NCBI GenBank assembly: GCA_008360955.1
Contig: LUCM01005036.1
Location: 28,346 to 92,345 of the forward strand
DNA length: 64,000 nucleotides
Direction: 5' to 3'
DNA from: Fasciolopsis buskii
Taxonomy: Eukaryota; Platyhelminthes; Trematoda; Plagiorchiida; Fasciolidae
Position numbers and translations under genes: made by a program. Position 1 is the first letter of the stretch; each line of letters starts with the position of its first letter. Below, in pieces: positions 13,501 through 23,769 of the stretch. Below the pieces are notes generated by a model that saw nothing but the letters and a program-made list of their open reading frames with translations, searched no databases and was not told the DNA's origin.

Positions 13501-14879
13501 TACTTACGACCAAAGATTCATCGAGTTTTCGTGAAGGTGTACCCACCAAACTGCGCCCGCATTTCTTAGCCCTATGGCCTGATAGAACAAGTTGACAAGC
13601 CAGTAAATGTCTCATTTATCTGGCTAGCAACTGCTTCTCGGGCTTTCGCGACCAAATGCGAGCAGTAGCCCCATAGTCCAAAATCGAAATCACGAACAAG
13701 ACATGGATAACAGGGACTGAGGGGAATAAGCAGTATAAGCAGTGTACATTTCGCATCAAATGTAAACGTAAGTTTCTCCAAGGTGGTCATAGTTAGCCTT
13801 ACTGACCAAGTGGACTTACACGAATGAATAATTCATTGAACAGATTTTTAATCTTTGGAGTCTTACAGTCACCCTTCCTCTTGGCGGAGTAGGCACTACA
13901 GTGTGACGACAGTCAGAAGCAATTCAGTTCATTTTACCCAACGGACCGACTGTGAAGGTGTCCACATAATGCAGCTCACGCATAAATTTGTTCAAAATGA
14001 CGAGGTATCCAGGTCACCACCAAATATCGAGGGGTACAGAACTGATTGAGACTCCACCCGTGGTGTAGAAAGTTTGCCCAGTTAGCAAGAAAATTCAAAT
14101 TATACGTCTATCTTATCCGCCCGACAATCGTTAGTCAACAGTTACGTGACCAGAGTAATTCAGATAAGATACAGTGTGCCACGATTAGATGGGTATCCCC
14201 TGGAGCTTGCCAAAAACGTTGATGATAGTTGTACTTGGTCTGGTGATCAGCAAAGGAAAGTAGAAGGACATGTGAGATTTTCAAAGCTTCAGTAGGCAAA
14301 AAATATGCGTTTGCGGTAAGATCGAGTCGCTGATGAGGAGGTAAGGTAACTGCGAAGGTGATGTGCTTGTCACGAGCTTGGGATTTCAAACAAGCTTTGC
14401 GATGCCGGCTAGAAGAAAATCCCTACAATAAAAGATATTAAGTTCGTAAACGTATTCATCAGTCGGGCCCATACGATTAGGAAAAGTAGACGAGCATTTT
14501 CAGTCAACACGTGGCAATTCCGACTAACGAGGCACAGGTATGAAAAAAATGCAGTCACCAGCGATACTTTGAAATGTATTAGGATACGAATACAGTTGAT
14601 GTACAATGCTTATTTGTAACCTTGGGTTATAGCCCTGTCAGAAATGGAGACTCAGGGAAGCTCGAGTTGGCTTGCACTGAGGTGCATCGTAGTACCCAGA
14701 AGTGAAGGTCGTTTCTGACGCCCAATCAGTGCGTACTTGTACGATTCCGTAACAATAGTGCGCGCAGAAAATCGTTGTCATCAGAATTAATTCATCGAAT
14801 TAACCACAGTACAAAAGGGAAACTACGCAAAAAAATGGCAAGCAGTTAATAAAAGATCTGTACAGGTTGGTCAGAAATC
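4564..14879. other. No recognisable gene (about 10.3 kb)
   Basis: The longest open frames here are 173 codons (4894-5415, +) and 111 codons (6635-6970, -), and neither resembles a known family. They overlap open frames in other phases and lack convincing start or splice context. The stretch probably holds old, unrecognisable repeats and spacer. The only structure I noted is a short hairpin at 5495-5544. Confidence 0.6.
5495..5544. repeat. Short perfect inverted repeat
   Basis: AAGATACACAGT at 5495-5506 is exactly complementary to ACTGTGTATCTT at 5533-5544, with a 26-base T-rich loop. It is not adjacent to any recognisable gene end, so a terminator role is not supported. Confidence 0.6.
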
Positions 14880-14929
14880 TATGAAAGCGACTGAAGATTC
14901 TCATCGCAGGGTACACGCAGTCAACCAAT

Positions 14930-15540
14930 AATGCACTACAATTCTTGAAAGAACTGCACGAAAGAGGCTGTATTCATGATTTTCTTCGATGTTGTCTCTC
15001 CACACAAGTAGCTTTAGATTTGACAAGGCAGATACTACAGGAACCTCTAGAGAACACCAGTGGGATTACCAACTTCAGCCGATAGGTGTATGCCATGCCT
15101 CCTAACCTACTTCAAGTTCGAAGACAAATTCTGAGCAAGTGAAAGGAATCACAATGACTGGCTTCATTGCAGAAGACATGATGCAGTTTCACAGCAATTA
15201 CCGAAACTGCCGCAAGAGAAGTTACATCAGGCAGCATCGAAAGATCACAATCCCGTTGCAGCACAGAGGAATGGAGAAAACTGGAAGAAAAAATACCTAT
15301 TTCCAGTGTCTCTTAGCAATGCCTGCACCCGAAACTTCATTAGACGAAGTGCCAACCCAAAACAACAACTCTAGACGACCACCGAACGAATCGGAAAACG
15401 GACCGCCTTGCCATGCATCAAGAACATCTCAGAAATGATAACGAAACCACTGAAGCCTCATGGAATCGGAGTAGCGCATGGGCTGACAAAAACCTTAGGG
15501 AAGATTCTATTGAAAACAAAAGAAGAAATAACAAGCTGAA
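14930..15540 (+). pseudogene. Penelope-like element relic (C-terminal part before the GIY-YIG domain)
   Basis: Translating 15340-15535 in one frame gives FIRRSANPKQQL, a stop, then TALPCIKNISEMITKPLKPH followed by GIGVAHGLTKTLGKIL. This corresponds to the family-typical region between the RT thumb and the endonuclease of Penelope-like elements, where FIRRS and PYIKNVSE..LKPLGI.VAHRP-type motifs are normal. Upstream, around 15250-15340, another frame supplies a degraded EEWRKLEEK..LF segment. A second frame from 15139 to 15438 is open for 99 codons but is out of phase with the homology. The element is truncated just before the GIY-YIG domain, where a TA repeat and an oppositely oriented element begin. 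Confidence 0.7.
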
Positions 15541-15906
15541 ATGGAGCCTATATATATATATATAGCACAAATCTGTGCAGACATTGTGCCATCGGTATTA
15601 TGAGGGAGGACGAAAACACTGAGCCATTAAGAGGAAGAAAAAGAAACAGTGTACAAAGTGAACCACACCTTAGTTCTTCTGTTCTCCATCTGATTCTCAT
15701 CTGCTATCCGTCAGGACTCATGATTCTTGTGTGGGCTACCCGATTGCCCAAATCGAAGTACAAGGTTAACTTAGGGAGCTCCGCCCCGAGCCTATCACCA
15801 TCTAAGCCCCAGAATAAAAGGATGATGTAGGATTCATGTAACCTACTGGGGAATGGTAACTGGTGACTGATTGTTTATTTCACACGTATTTCGAGTGGGG
15901 CTAAAC
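15541..15906 (-). repeat. 3' tail of a minus-strand retroelement, copy 1, ending in (TA)n
   Basis: This roughly 360-bp segment aligns along its length with 16957-17312. Shared blocks on the + strand include GCCATCGG, GACGAAAACA, GACTTAGGGA/AACTTAGGGA, CCCCGAGCCT, TTCTTGTAACCCACTGGG-like and the TCGAATGGAGCTA/TCGAGTGGGGCTA end. Read on the minus strand it ends in an ATATATATATATATA run (15549-15564), as many non-LTR and Penelope elements end in short repeats. It lies directly downstream, on the minus strand, of the Penelope endonuclease-like relic at 15901-16239 and is best read as that element's 3' UTR. Confidence 0.65.
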
Positions 15907-16239
15907 ATCCTGTATACTCAGTACACCCCTTCGCGAATGGTTCCGGTGAGCATATTGAAATATGCTTCGCATGCTGCCCGTGGTTGGTTGCGATTCACTG
16001 CTCAGCCACCTTTCGTAGATTGAATACCAATGATCCATCAACCCAGTGGAGTGTACCAGACATTTAGCGTCGTCCTTCCATTCTTTGAAACACGAGATAT
16101 CAGCTTGATCTTGCTGGATGCGCATGACCAATGACTCACTTTCAATGTATGTAGGATTTCTGATAGATGGACCGTCGGAAGTGAAGAGGTCCAGTTTTCG
16201 TCCTGCATACAGTCGACACTGGAGAAGCGCAGGACACAT
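15901..16239 (-). pseudogene. Possible Penelope-like GIY-YIG endonuclease end
   Basis: The minus-strand reading frame of 112 codons contains CPALLQCRLYAGRKLDLFT, then SIRNPTYIESESLVMRI and DAKCLVHSTGLMDHWYSIYERWLS. The order C..C..Y..GR.L, RN..SLV and then an E..W/S segment is what the GIY-YIG domain of Penelope-like elements shows, but the key GIY residues are degraded. The following 3'-UTR-like repeat (15541-15906) supports a retroelement 3' end. I infer family membership from this order; a profile search would be needed to be sure. Confidence 0.4.
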
Positions 16240-16956
16240 TACGCCTCAGCGACGACGCTGCATGGATGGAAAGGCTTATATGCAACGTGGCCGTCAATTC
16301 TCGCGGATAAGACATGTAAAATACGTCCCTAATGTCATGGCTCATTCTCGGTGACGTCTCCCTTGCCTTTGCAAAGCCAAACGAGGACCGCAGGGCACCG
16401 GATTGTGAATGCGTAAATTTCGGTAACTCTGTAGGTGCACATTCGTTGTTAGATCAAAGCATCTTTGTTGTTTATGTGCACTCAAACGTGTGTATTGATT
16501 CTGTACATTTAAATGTCTATTCCAACGAAGGATGTTTTGTATCGAAAGGCACTCGAGAACATTGAAATAAGTTAAGTAACAGGTACCAACACAACCTCCG
16601 CTAGAGCTTTCGCCGAGCGAAAGAAAAAATGCTTGGTAAACGGCGAAGAGCAAAATATGGAATTCATCGAATAAATTTCCTAAAACAAACAGGCTAGAGA
16701 AGCTGTTTAACTGAGCTATTGGATGTCTGCCGTAGGGAATAGTGTCCGACTAACAGAGGGAGTTTTATGCTTGCATTCGATGTTGCCGATGTTGGAGTAG
16801 TGTCCGCAGGTGATGCGATTTGAGAGTCTGGTGGAGATACAGTGGATGATTAGGAAGGATCAAGGTAAACGGATTTTAATCTGTCATTTGAGACAATTTC
16901 AGTCTTAACGTCCTTCTGCATAACAAATGCATTGTCTGTATGACTACTTTAAAGGA

Positions 16957-17312
16957 ATATATATTCAGAATACAGATCATGCCATCGGAGTTACAGCGAA
17001 GAACGAAAACAATGAGTAAAGGAAAGAAAAGAAAGAGGATCAATGTGCAGAGTTTATCATACATGCGGATTCCTCTGCTCTCCATTCCCACGTCATCGGT
17101 TATCCATCCGGATCCATGATTCTTCTTCGGCTTGATAATCCCCGATTACCCGAAACGAAGTAGAGGATCGACTTAGGGAACCCCACCCCGAGCCTTTGAC
17201 CAAATGGTCTAACCCACAAGGCACCATGAAGTTCTGAGGTTCTTGTAACCCACTGGGAACAGGTAGCTGATTGCTTAGCTCATGCGCCCTTCGAATGGAG
17301 CTAGACAGCCCC
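16957..17312 (-). repeat. 3' tail of the same retroelement family, copy 2
   Basis: It is the direct, diverged duplicate of 15541-15906, in the same orientation and about 1.4 kb away. On the minus strand it ends at a short ATATATATTCC run near 16957. A 76-codon open frame inside it (17093-17323, -) is not conserved in copy 1, so I treat it as non-coding. Confidence 0.65.
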
Positions 17313-20300
17313 GATGCTGTCATAAGGTGGAGTGAGAGGGTTGCGAACTGAATCGTAACGAATACGCAAATTCAACCCAGCAGTCCATGTAACAGTGTTA
17401 GGTTGACAGATGTCTTCAGCAGCTATTAAATCAAATCGTAATCATTGAACACAATTTTGGGGATGTCTTCTCAGGCCGAACACCATCCCACTGAGATTTT
17501 TAGTCGTGACTGACTCCAACCTGGTTTAGTGTGTCTGTCGAGTGATCTTGCGCAGTGTATGTTGACGCAAGCTTCAGTTTTGTGGAGCCCCAGGTGAGCT
17601 CTGGGTAGCTGCTGAAGGCCAAAACGATAGAAGACGCCACGGGCTATCACAATTACATAATTAATTAGTTAGCAGAGTGATTTTGCGTATCATGCTATTA
17701 AGCTTTTGATGGCCGATGTGCGCAACATCAAAACTCCGCCTCTCTTTCTGCATCCTAACTGCTCTGGCAATCCGGTTGCCCATCAGATTCCGACAAAGAT
17801 TACTCTTATCTAATACTCGATATTAAACTATTTTGTATATCTGATAAATGCTCGTTAAAAATCTGGTATGTGCAACGGGATCACTCAGTCTAACAAATCA
17901 CGATTGCATTTTTCCTGCCTTTATTGTCGCCGGCCAATACGATGCTCTTGTTGACCGCTTTGAATTTGAGCAACCATGATCCGCTTTAGTGTGGCATTCC
18001 TGACCACCCTATACAGGAACTGCGCCCCAGGAAATACTATTCCCTTGTGCCATACGAACAGTTGTAATTTCAGCAAACAAAAATGTCTTTATACCAACCC
18101 AATTCTTGGCTACCAAAACAATCAGAGGCTGCAAACGACTGCCAGTGGCTGTCAAATAAAGGAGAAGAAAACCGATCATTTTTAGTGATTTTGAAAACTT
18201 GTTTTGGTCATTGGTTTTCGTGTGAGGTGCTGACCTCTGAGCTTGGCGTTTTAATCGTAAGGGTTCTATCGTTAGTCGCAGTGACATCATCACACACCGA
18301 CGATTTCGACTGGGCGATCAGAACCTCATGAAAACCTATGATTTTCTACATTTTTAAATGGACTTCTGTACTTACTATACCATATGACAGACATTCATCC
18401 AACCCAAGAATTCATAGGGAGCTGGATGGAACCGCGTACACTCAATCCATGGGTTTTAATGTTCCGATTAACGTAAACACCTGAATGATGACATTTCATG
18501 GTCAACTTAGACCTACTAGTATGCGAAACAAAATCTGTGGAGGCTATTTTCATTACTTTTATCTATCTAGAATCCCTTTTAGACAAGTCAAGTCTGTCAA
18601 TCAAATGGTATCTACACCCCGAAGGACGGATATCCAGTTTTCACATGACCAGAAGCCAGGTTCTTGATAACAAGAGAAGCTGTATAATGAACATGTGTGA
18701 TATGCGACAGTGACAGTTTTTCACCCCAGATCTTCTTCAAGTTTTCTTATTGCCGTCTTGGTGTACTTTTATAATCTAGCCAGGTAAGGAACAGTAGAAC
18801 AATTTGAAGGTCCCGTACGTGGACCAGCATGCATACATTTGAAACCAGTGGCAACGGAATAAAGTGCTTTCCCCTAAGTGTACGTGTATAAGGTAAGGAA
18901 AATGATTATACTTCCAGTGAACTTCTGCCAAGCTTTCACGTGTGGTGAAATGATAAACTTTACTGAGCAGATTTTTGGGAATCCCGCTCCAAGAGGATGT
19001 GTAATTAAGAGATTTTTTCTAACATTCTATTTTCATGGGTATAGTGGAAAATGCATTTCCCGTAGCCGCCAGGGCCAAGTACACGGGACGGGAACACGGA
19101 GAGTTGACACCGGCAACCATGATCCGGAAACTAGGAGTGTCTCGGAACCACCTAAAGTATCATTAGGTCGAATGTGGTAGCGAGCAGGAAGACAGTAAGT
19201 TTCCGCCTACCACTGAATCGACAGAAGAGATTTGGGATTCGAACCTCCAGCCACCTCGGAGACAGACGTCTAAACCATTTGACCATCGCCGGTCAATTGA
19301 CGAAGTCTTTTGACAAGAAACTGGAAAATTAACGAGGGGGCATAGAATCCGTCATATAGAACACAAAGAAAATGTCGGATAAAATTTGTGGGTCCGGAGC
19401 GGAATTTGAGACGCAAAACATAGATTCAAAAATGTCTGGTTCTTGTGAAAATGCACGTGACAAACTGTGGCCATGTGCGAATTCCGGTTCAATATCAAAC
19501 CAAGACACTTTATTGAATCTTGGTGTTCCCCATTAACCCCTATTTGAGTATAAGATTCTCTAAAATCCAAAGATTCTACGTCCTCCACCGATGTTTGATA
19601 AGGAGTTTATGGTTGTGGGCTGAGATCAAAGATGCATAACCTCAAAAGAGAAACACGAGTGATTAGCACTCTAATCGTTAATCTAAAAAAGACATTTTTT
19701 TCTAACGACGAGGTCGTCCGAGAGGAGGGAATAATAAGTGTTCCGGGCGGACCAATGAATGCGTTCATTCGAGGGCACAACAACAGGCTTGGTGTGCTGA
19801 CAGCGTTGGTGTTTCCATTGTAAAACAGCACGTTCAACGCGATGCCCAGCAGAACCGCTCAGTTTGACTACCACATCAATGGCGACACCTTCCCGTCAGG
19901 ACTCGCGCAATAAACTCCTGCCCAGCCGACAGCATTCATAAGACTAAACGAGGTCAGGCGACCTGAAAATTCATGCAATAGCGAAAGTATATCAGGGCCA
20001 CTCATCACGGGACGTCACATGATGTTCGTGGATCTTTTTATTACGACGTACAGCTGATCAGCCACAGCGTTGTGTTTTCTAGGATGACATCCGGACATTC
20101 CAAAATTCCTTACTCTTTATTCGAACGTGTTATTACGTGACCGCAATAGTTTCTTGGGAAACGGAAGAACAACAATAGATTGGAGGATTGAAGTAGGGAG
20201 AAAAAAATCGTTGAATCCATTGATATAAATTATCTGAGTAATCAATAAAATCTGCAGGTTTGACGATCGGCTGATAAACTCACGTCCGCACGCATAACGT

Positions 20301-21186
20301 TCGTGACCCGTTTCTTTCTGGTTCTTTACACGAATTGAGGTCATCTTAGTTTGGCAAAATGTGTTGTGAGCATGCCGATCCAAACCTCGGTCGTTTACGT
20401 GAAAATCCCAACTCCCGTTGCCCATCTTCATCCCCTTCATCCCATCCATCCGCGTTAGATCCAACGGACACGTCTTTATTCAGCCAAGGGGTTAGTTAGG
20501 TAGACCAATTATACTATTTTCTAAACTGCAATACTAGTCATATTTGTTGCAGTAAAATGGCCTATTTGTGTAATACTGCCTTGAAATAAACGCTTTGAGT
20601 TTTCCCTCTGCTCGTTCGTGTGTTGGGTTGAGCCGTCCGCACTGTCGCCTTGACGGGACGGTTGTCATAGCAACCTGACGGTATGCATTCTGTTACGTGG
20701 GCTAGGCCAATCATCTTCATCAGCTTACCTGTTGTGCTCCGTTCCGTAATTGTTGTAAGTGCGTACGTGCATAAGCACACACGCACGCACACAAACAACC
20801 AGGCATAAAATGCAGGCACACGCAAGGGTTCACGCGCTAGAGACAAGAAATGGAGTAGTCACATATCTGATCATGTGAGTGTGGTTCGAACAGATGGCAA
20901 AACATGAGAAATTTTGACGGACCACAGAAGGGCATCTAAACGGCCTGTGACTCCACGGATCATACAAAAACTAACCAAACACAAACCGAATGGATTATCA
21001 TTATTCGTGTTAATGATGGTGGAGAACTAAACTAATTACGCTTCTACTACCATGTCAATGCATCTGACCCATCAGAAAAGCATGATTCAATCGTAGAAAT
21101 CGGCTTCTCATTCCATCGGACAACTGTGATTGCTCCCTTCTTCCGTCGGGCATTTGGGCGCACCGAGGGAAGGGGTTACAATTCAG
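17313..21186. other. No gene recognised upstream of the CLIC gene, apart from one SINE
   Basis: The stretch includes the presumed promoter and 5' UTR region of the CLIC gene. I see no CpG-rich island and no clear TATA box at a convincing distance. A small CA/CG-rich run lies at 20758-20805. Open frames are all under 120 codons and resemble nothing I recognise. An untranslated upstream exon could be hidden here. Confidence 0.5.
19065..19300 (-). repeat. tRNA-derived SINE (minus strand)
   Basis: On the minus strand the head, about 19297 down to 19222, contains an A-box-like TGGTCAAATGGTTTAGACG and a clear B box GGTTCGAATCCC, spaced as in a tRNA. A body of about 150 bp follows. An intact cloverleaf acceptor stem is not evident, so it is a tRNA-derived retroposon rather than a tRNA gene. 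Confidence 0.6.
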
Positions 21187-21708
21187 ATGCCCAGAAAAAA
21201 TCCCCTAATCCGGTTATATGTGCCAATCTCACACTCGGCCTCGTTCGCACAAGGGCCGTGCCCATTGTCACAGAAGTGGTTCATGATCTATCACCTGTTT
21301 TTTGAACGCCATCTGATTGATCTGCACGTGATTCCGATCTCACCGGATGCACCACCCGAGGAGTATGTCCAGCTGAATGTCGGGCGGCGTCTTCCCGTGG
21401 TCACAGTGACCGCATCAGATGAGGATCACACGCACTTCTCACGACCGGAGGGAATCTCGGTGTACCGAAAGCCGTCTGTACAAGATGGGCCACGCAGTCG
21501 TCTTACGAGTCGCCCGCTGCTTGTTGCCGAACTTGAAGAGGATAGAGATGCGTTGTTAGATTGTTGGAATGAGCCTGGCTTATCAGCCAAATCTCCACAG
21601 TTGCCGCTGATTTGTGACTTGGCAAGTGGTTTGAATCAGTTGTTACTCTACGGGCGCACTTCGATCGTTCTTAAATGTTTGCAAAATTTGGATGAACATT
21701 TGAAGATG
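21187..21708 (+). CDS. CLIC/EXC-4-like chloride intracellular channel protein, 5' coding exon
   Basis: This exon encodes residues 1-174 of a CLIC family protein (GST-fold proteins that exist in soluble and membrane-associated forms). Residues about 7-75 form the thioredoxin-like domain. GPCPLSQKWFMIYHLF (23-38) matches the family's G.CPFSQRLFM site, keeping the redox-site cysteine as C25, and VGRRLPVVTV corresponds to the cis-Pro strand. Residues about 80-174 begin the all-helical domain, with LASGLNQLLLYG and LKCLQNLDEHLKM matching the helix before the foot loop. The start ATG at 21187 is the first in frame after a stop at 21127. A non-coding upstream exon spliced near this ATG is possible. 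The exon ends in AAGATG before GTGAGT, a strong donor, in phase 0. The frame stays open through the donor to 21903, but that extension has no CLIC similarity. Confidence 0.88.
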
Positions 21709-21949
21709 GTGAGTCAAAATGTCCGCTCTGAAAGAATTACGAAGGTGTGGTCTATTGCTACCGTTGGGGCACCAATTGAATGGTATATTCCGAAGGTGAC
21801 GAAGTATTCAGATGCTGATTTTATTCATCCTAAAGGCGGGATGACCAAGCATTATCCAGTCCTTATAGGTCATATACATTCAGGTTTTCTTCCATTGAAT
21901 TAGTTCCGGTAGCTTCATGTCCTTACCGGTTACAACATCGTAGATCGCT

Positions 21950-22090
21950 ATCAGTTTGTTTGGCTACTGCTCAAGCGGCCCAACAAGTGTTCTCGTCAAA
22001 ATCCACGTTCTGACAGCCTCTAGGTGGTAGGCGAAAAACCACCAGTTCGATTCCGAGTCGTGGAACTGACGACAGACTGTATCAAATAAA
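21950..22090 (+). repeat. Weak tRNA-like SINE remnant
   Basis: A B-box-like AGTTCGATTCCGAGTC (about 22049) lies downstream of an A-box-like CTGCTCAAGCGG (about 21967). The spacing is longer than in a tRNA and no cloverleaf is apparent. It could be an old SINE head. Confidence 0.3.
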
Positions 22091-22732
22091 ATTAAACTTT
22101 TCCTTATCAATAACGCTTTATGAAAGGTGTACTTCTGTTGTTCAGCGGCCTCGTCCTAGTGTAGCACACACCACGTTCCAATTGTTAATTCCGGCCACGT
22201 GACTTCACAGCTTGGTGTGAATTTCGTCACAAGCTGCAATCAACATGTACTCTGATTTGTTGAGGTTAGTCAGATCAAAATATTCGCCTCATAACATTTA
22301 CCAGTTATGACTGGTTCTACAAGTCAAACACAAAAATTTTAGAGATCGATATAATTGTTACTTTGAATGGCCCACCCTCAAGTAAACAGAAACTCCGATT
22401 GGCCGATTGCCGTTCGGAGGCAGTGACCTCTTTCGGCCACCGATCACTGTTCCCTGCTTTTAAATCCTCACCTGACTAAACGGCAGCTAGACGTCACTAC
22501 GCATTAAATCTCCACGCGCGGATCAATTAAAGTTGATTTTTCCTCCTTTAGCCAGCAGTGCACGACCCAGAGCTGGTTGCCGTCTGTCTTCATGTGTTAA
22601 GCATCCAAACTACACGGTGTGGTGCCTGTTTTAAAAAACAGAAAAGAGATAAAAACGTCTGTTCTGGATTCGACTTTTCATCCGACGATCGAGTTTACCT
22701 TGATTCCCGGAAGCTCTAGAGAACAGTCTAGT

Positions 22733-22812
22733 CAAGCAGACACAAGTCCGTTTATTAGTCAACATCAAATCGCCTATTTTGGTCTTCCATGATCAGCATT
22801 CAGTGATCGAGT
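22733..22812 (+). repeat. Dispersed repeat, copy A
   Basis: About 80 bp here aligns with 51092-51175 in the same orientation. Shared blocks are AGCAGACACAAG, GTTTATTAGT, then GGTCTTC-ATGAT. The family is unknown; it may be the end of a longer element. Confidence 0.45.
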
Positions 22813-23769
22813 ATTCTGCTGGCTAATTTGGTCTATCGGTATTCATTGATCTTCTTAAGAGACGTTTTCGTCCAACCCAACCATTGGCGTAATCTACCCG
22901 ATGACAGTGCAACTATGGCCATGACAATGAATACCCCGAAACACCATCCGCTACTGTTGCAATGTCCGTTTGGCGCTAGCCTTAGCGTACCCACAGATCG
23001 TGGCTACGGCACGAGAAGGCCGTTCGTTCAGTCAATACTTTAGGTTTGAAATTTGCGAAACCCATAGATTCTTCGGCTCGGTTTCTGTCCGAGTTTGAGT
23101 TGATTGTGCTTACGTTGTCTTTATTACCAGGCAGAATACAGAAAATGCCCAAAGGACCCAGACTTGGAATATAAACCAAGCGACTCTTTATTTGCACTGG
23201 AACTCTCCGAAATTTCGTGGCATCCCATATGAAATTTTTCTAACTTTTCCTGGAAAACAATAGTTCGATCTTCCTCCAAAAATACACATATTTCTCAAGT
23301 ACTGAATACCGAACTGGCTTTGGGGATTCCTTTCCCACGTACCTTCGGGAAAGGATGTATCGTCGAGTGCAACTTGATACCATCCAAACGATCGGAGCAG
23401 GATTTTCCAAAGCCATTTCAGTCATTATCTTGAAATAGGGATTAGTTGGACAAAATTGCTTTGAATTCACCGCATGAGATTTGCCTGAGAACCTTCACCG
23501 GAATCGCAAAGGAGATCTATAGACTGCACCATCACCTGCACGACTGACAAGCAGCTGATGCCGTGAAATTGGGGAGAAATCTCAAACAGGCGAGAAAAGC
23601 TTGGCCTTAAATCCCGGATTTACACTGGGATAAAGCAAGTTTACGCAACTAAACCGCATCTAGTAGGATTTGCAAAGATGCTAAAATGTGGACGGCTTCT
23701 GGATATTGGCGTCACTTTGATGTCCATTTATGATTCGTGGTTTGCTCGATCTGATCCACGCTTGTGAAC

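Noticed and set aside
21709..21903. Extension of the CLIC 5' exon to 21903
   Set aside because: No similarity to CLIC after LKM, and a strong GTGAGT donor lies at the point where the family alignment continues in the 43 kb exon.
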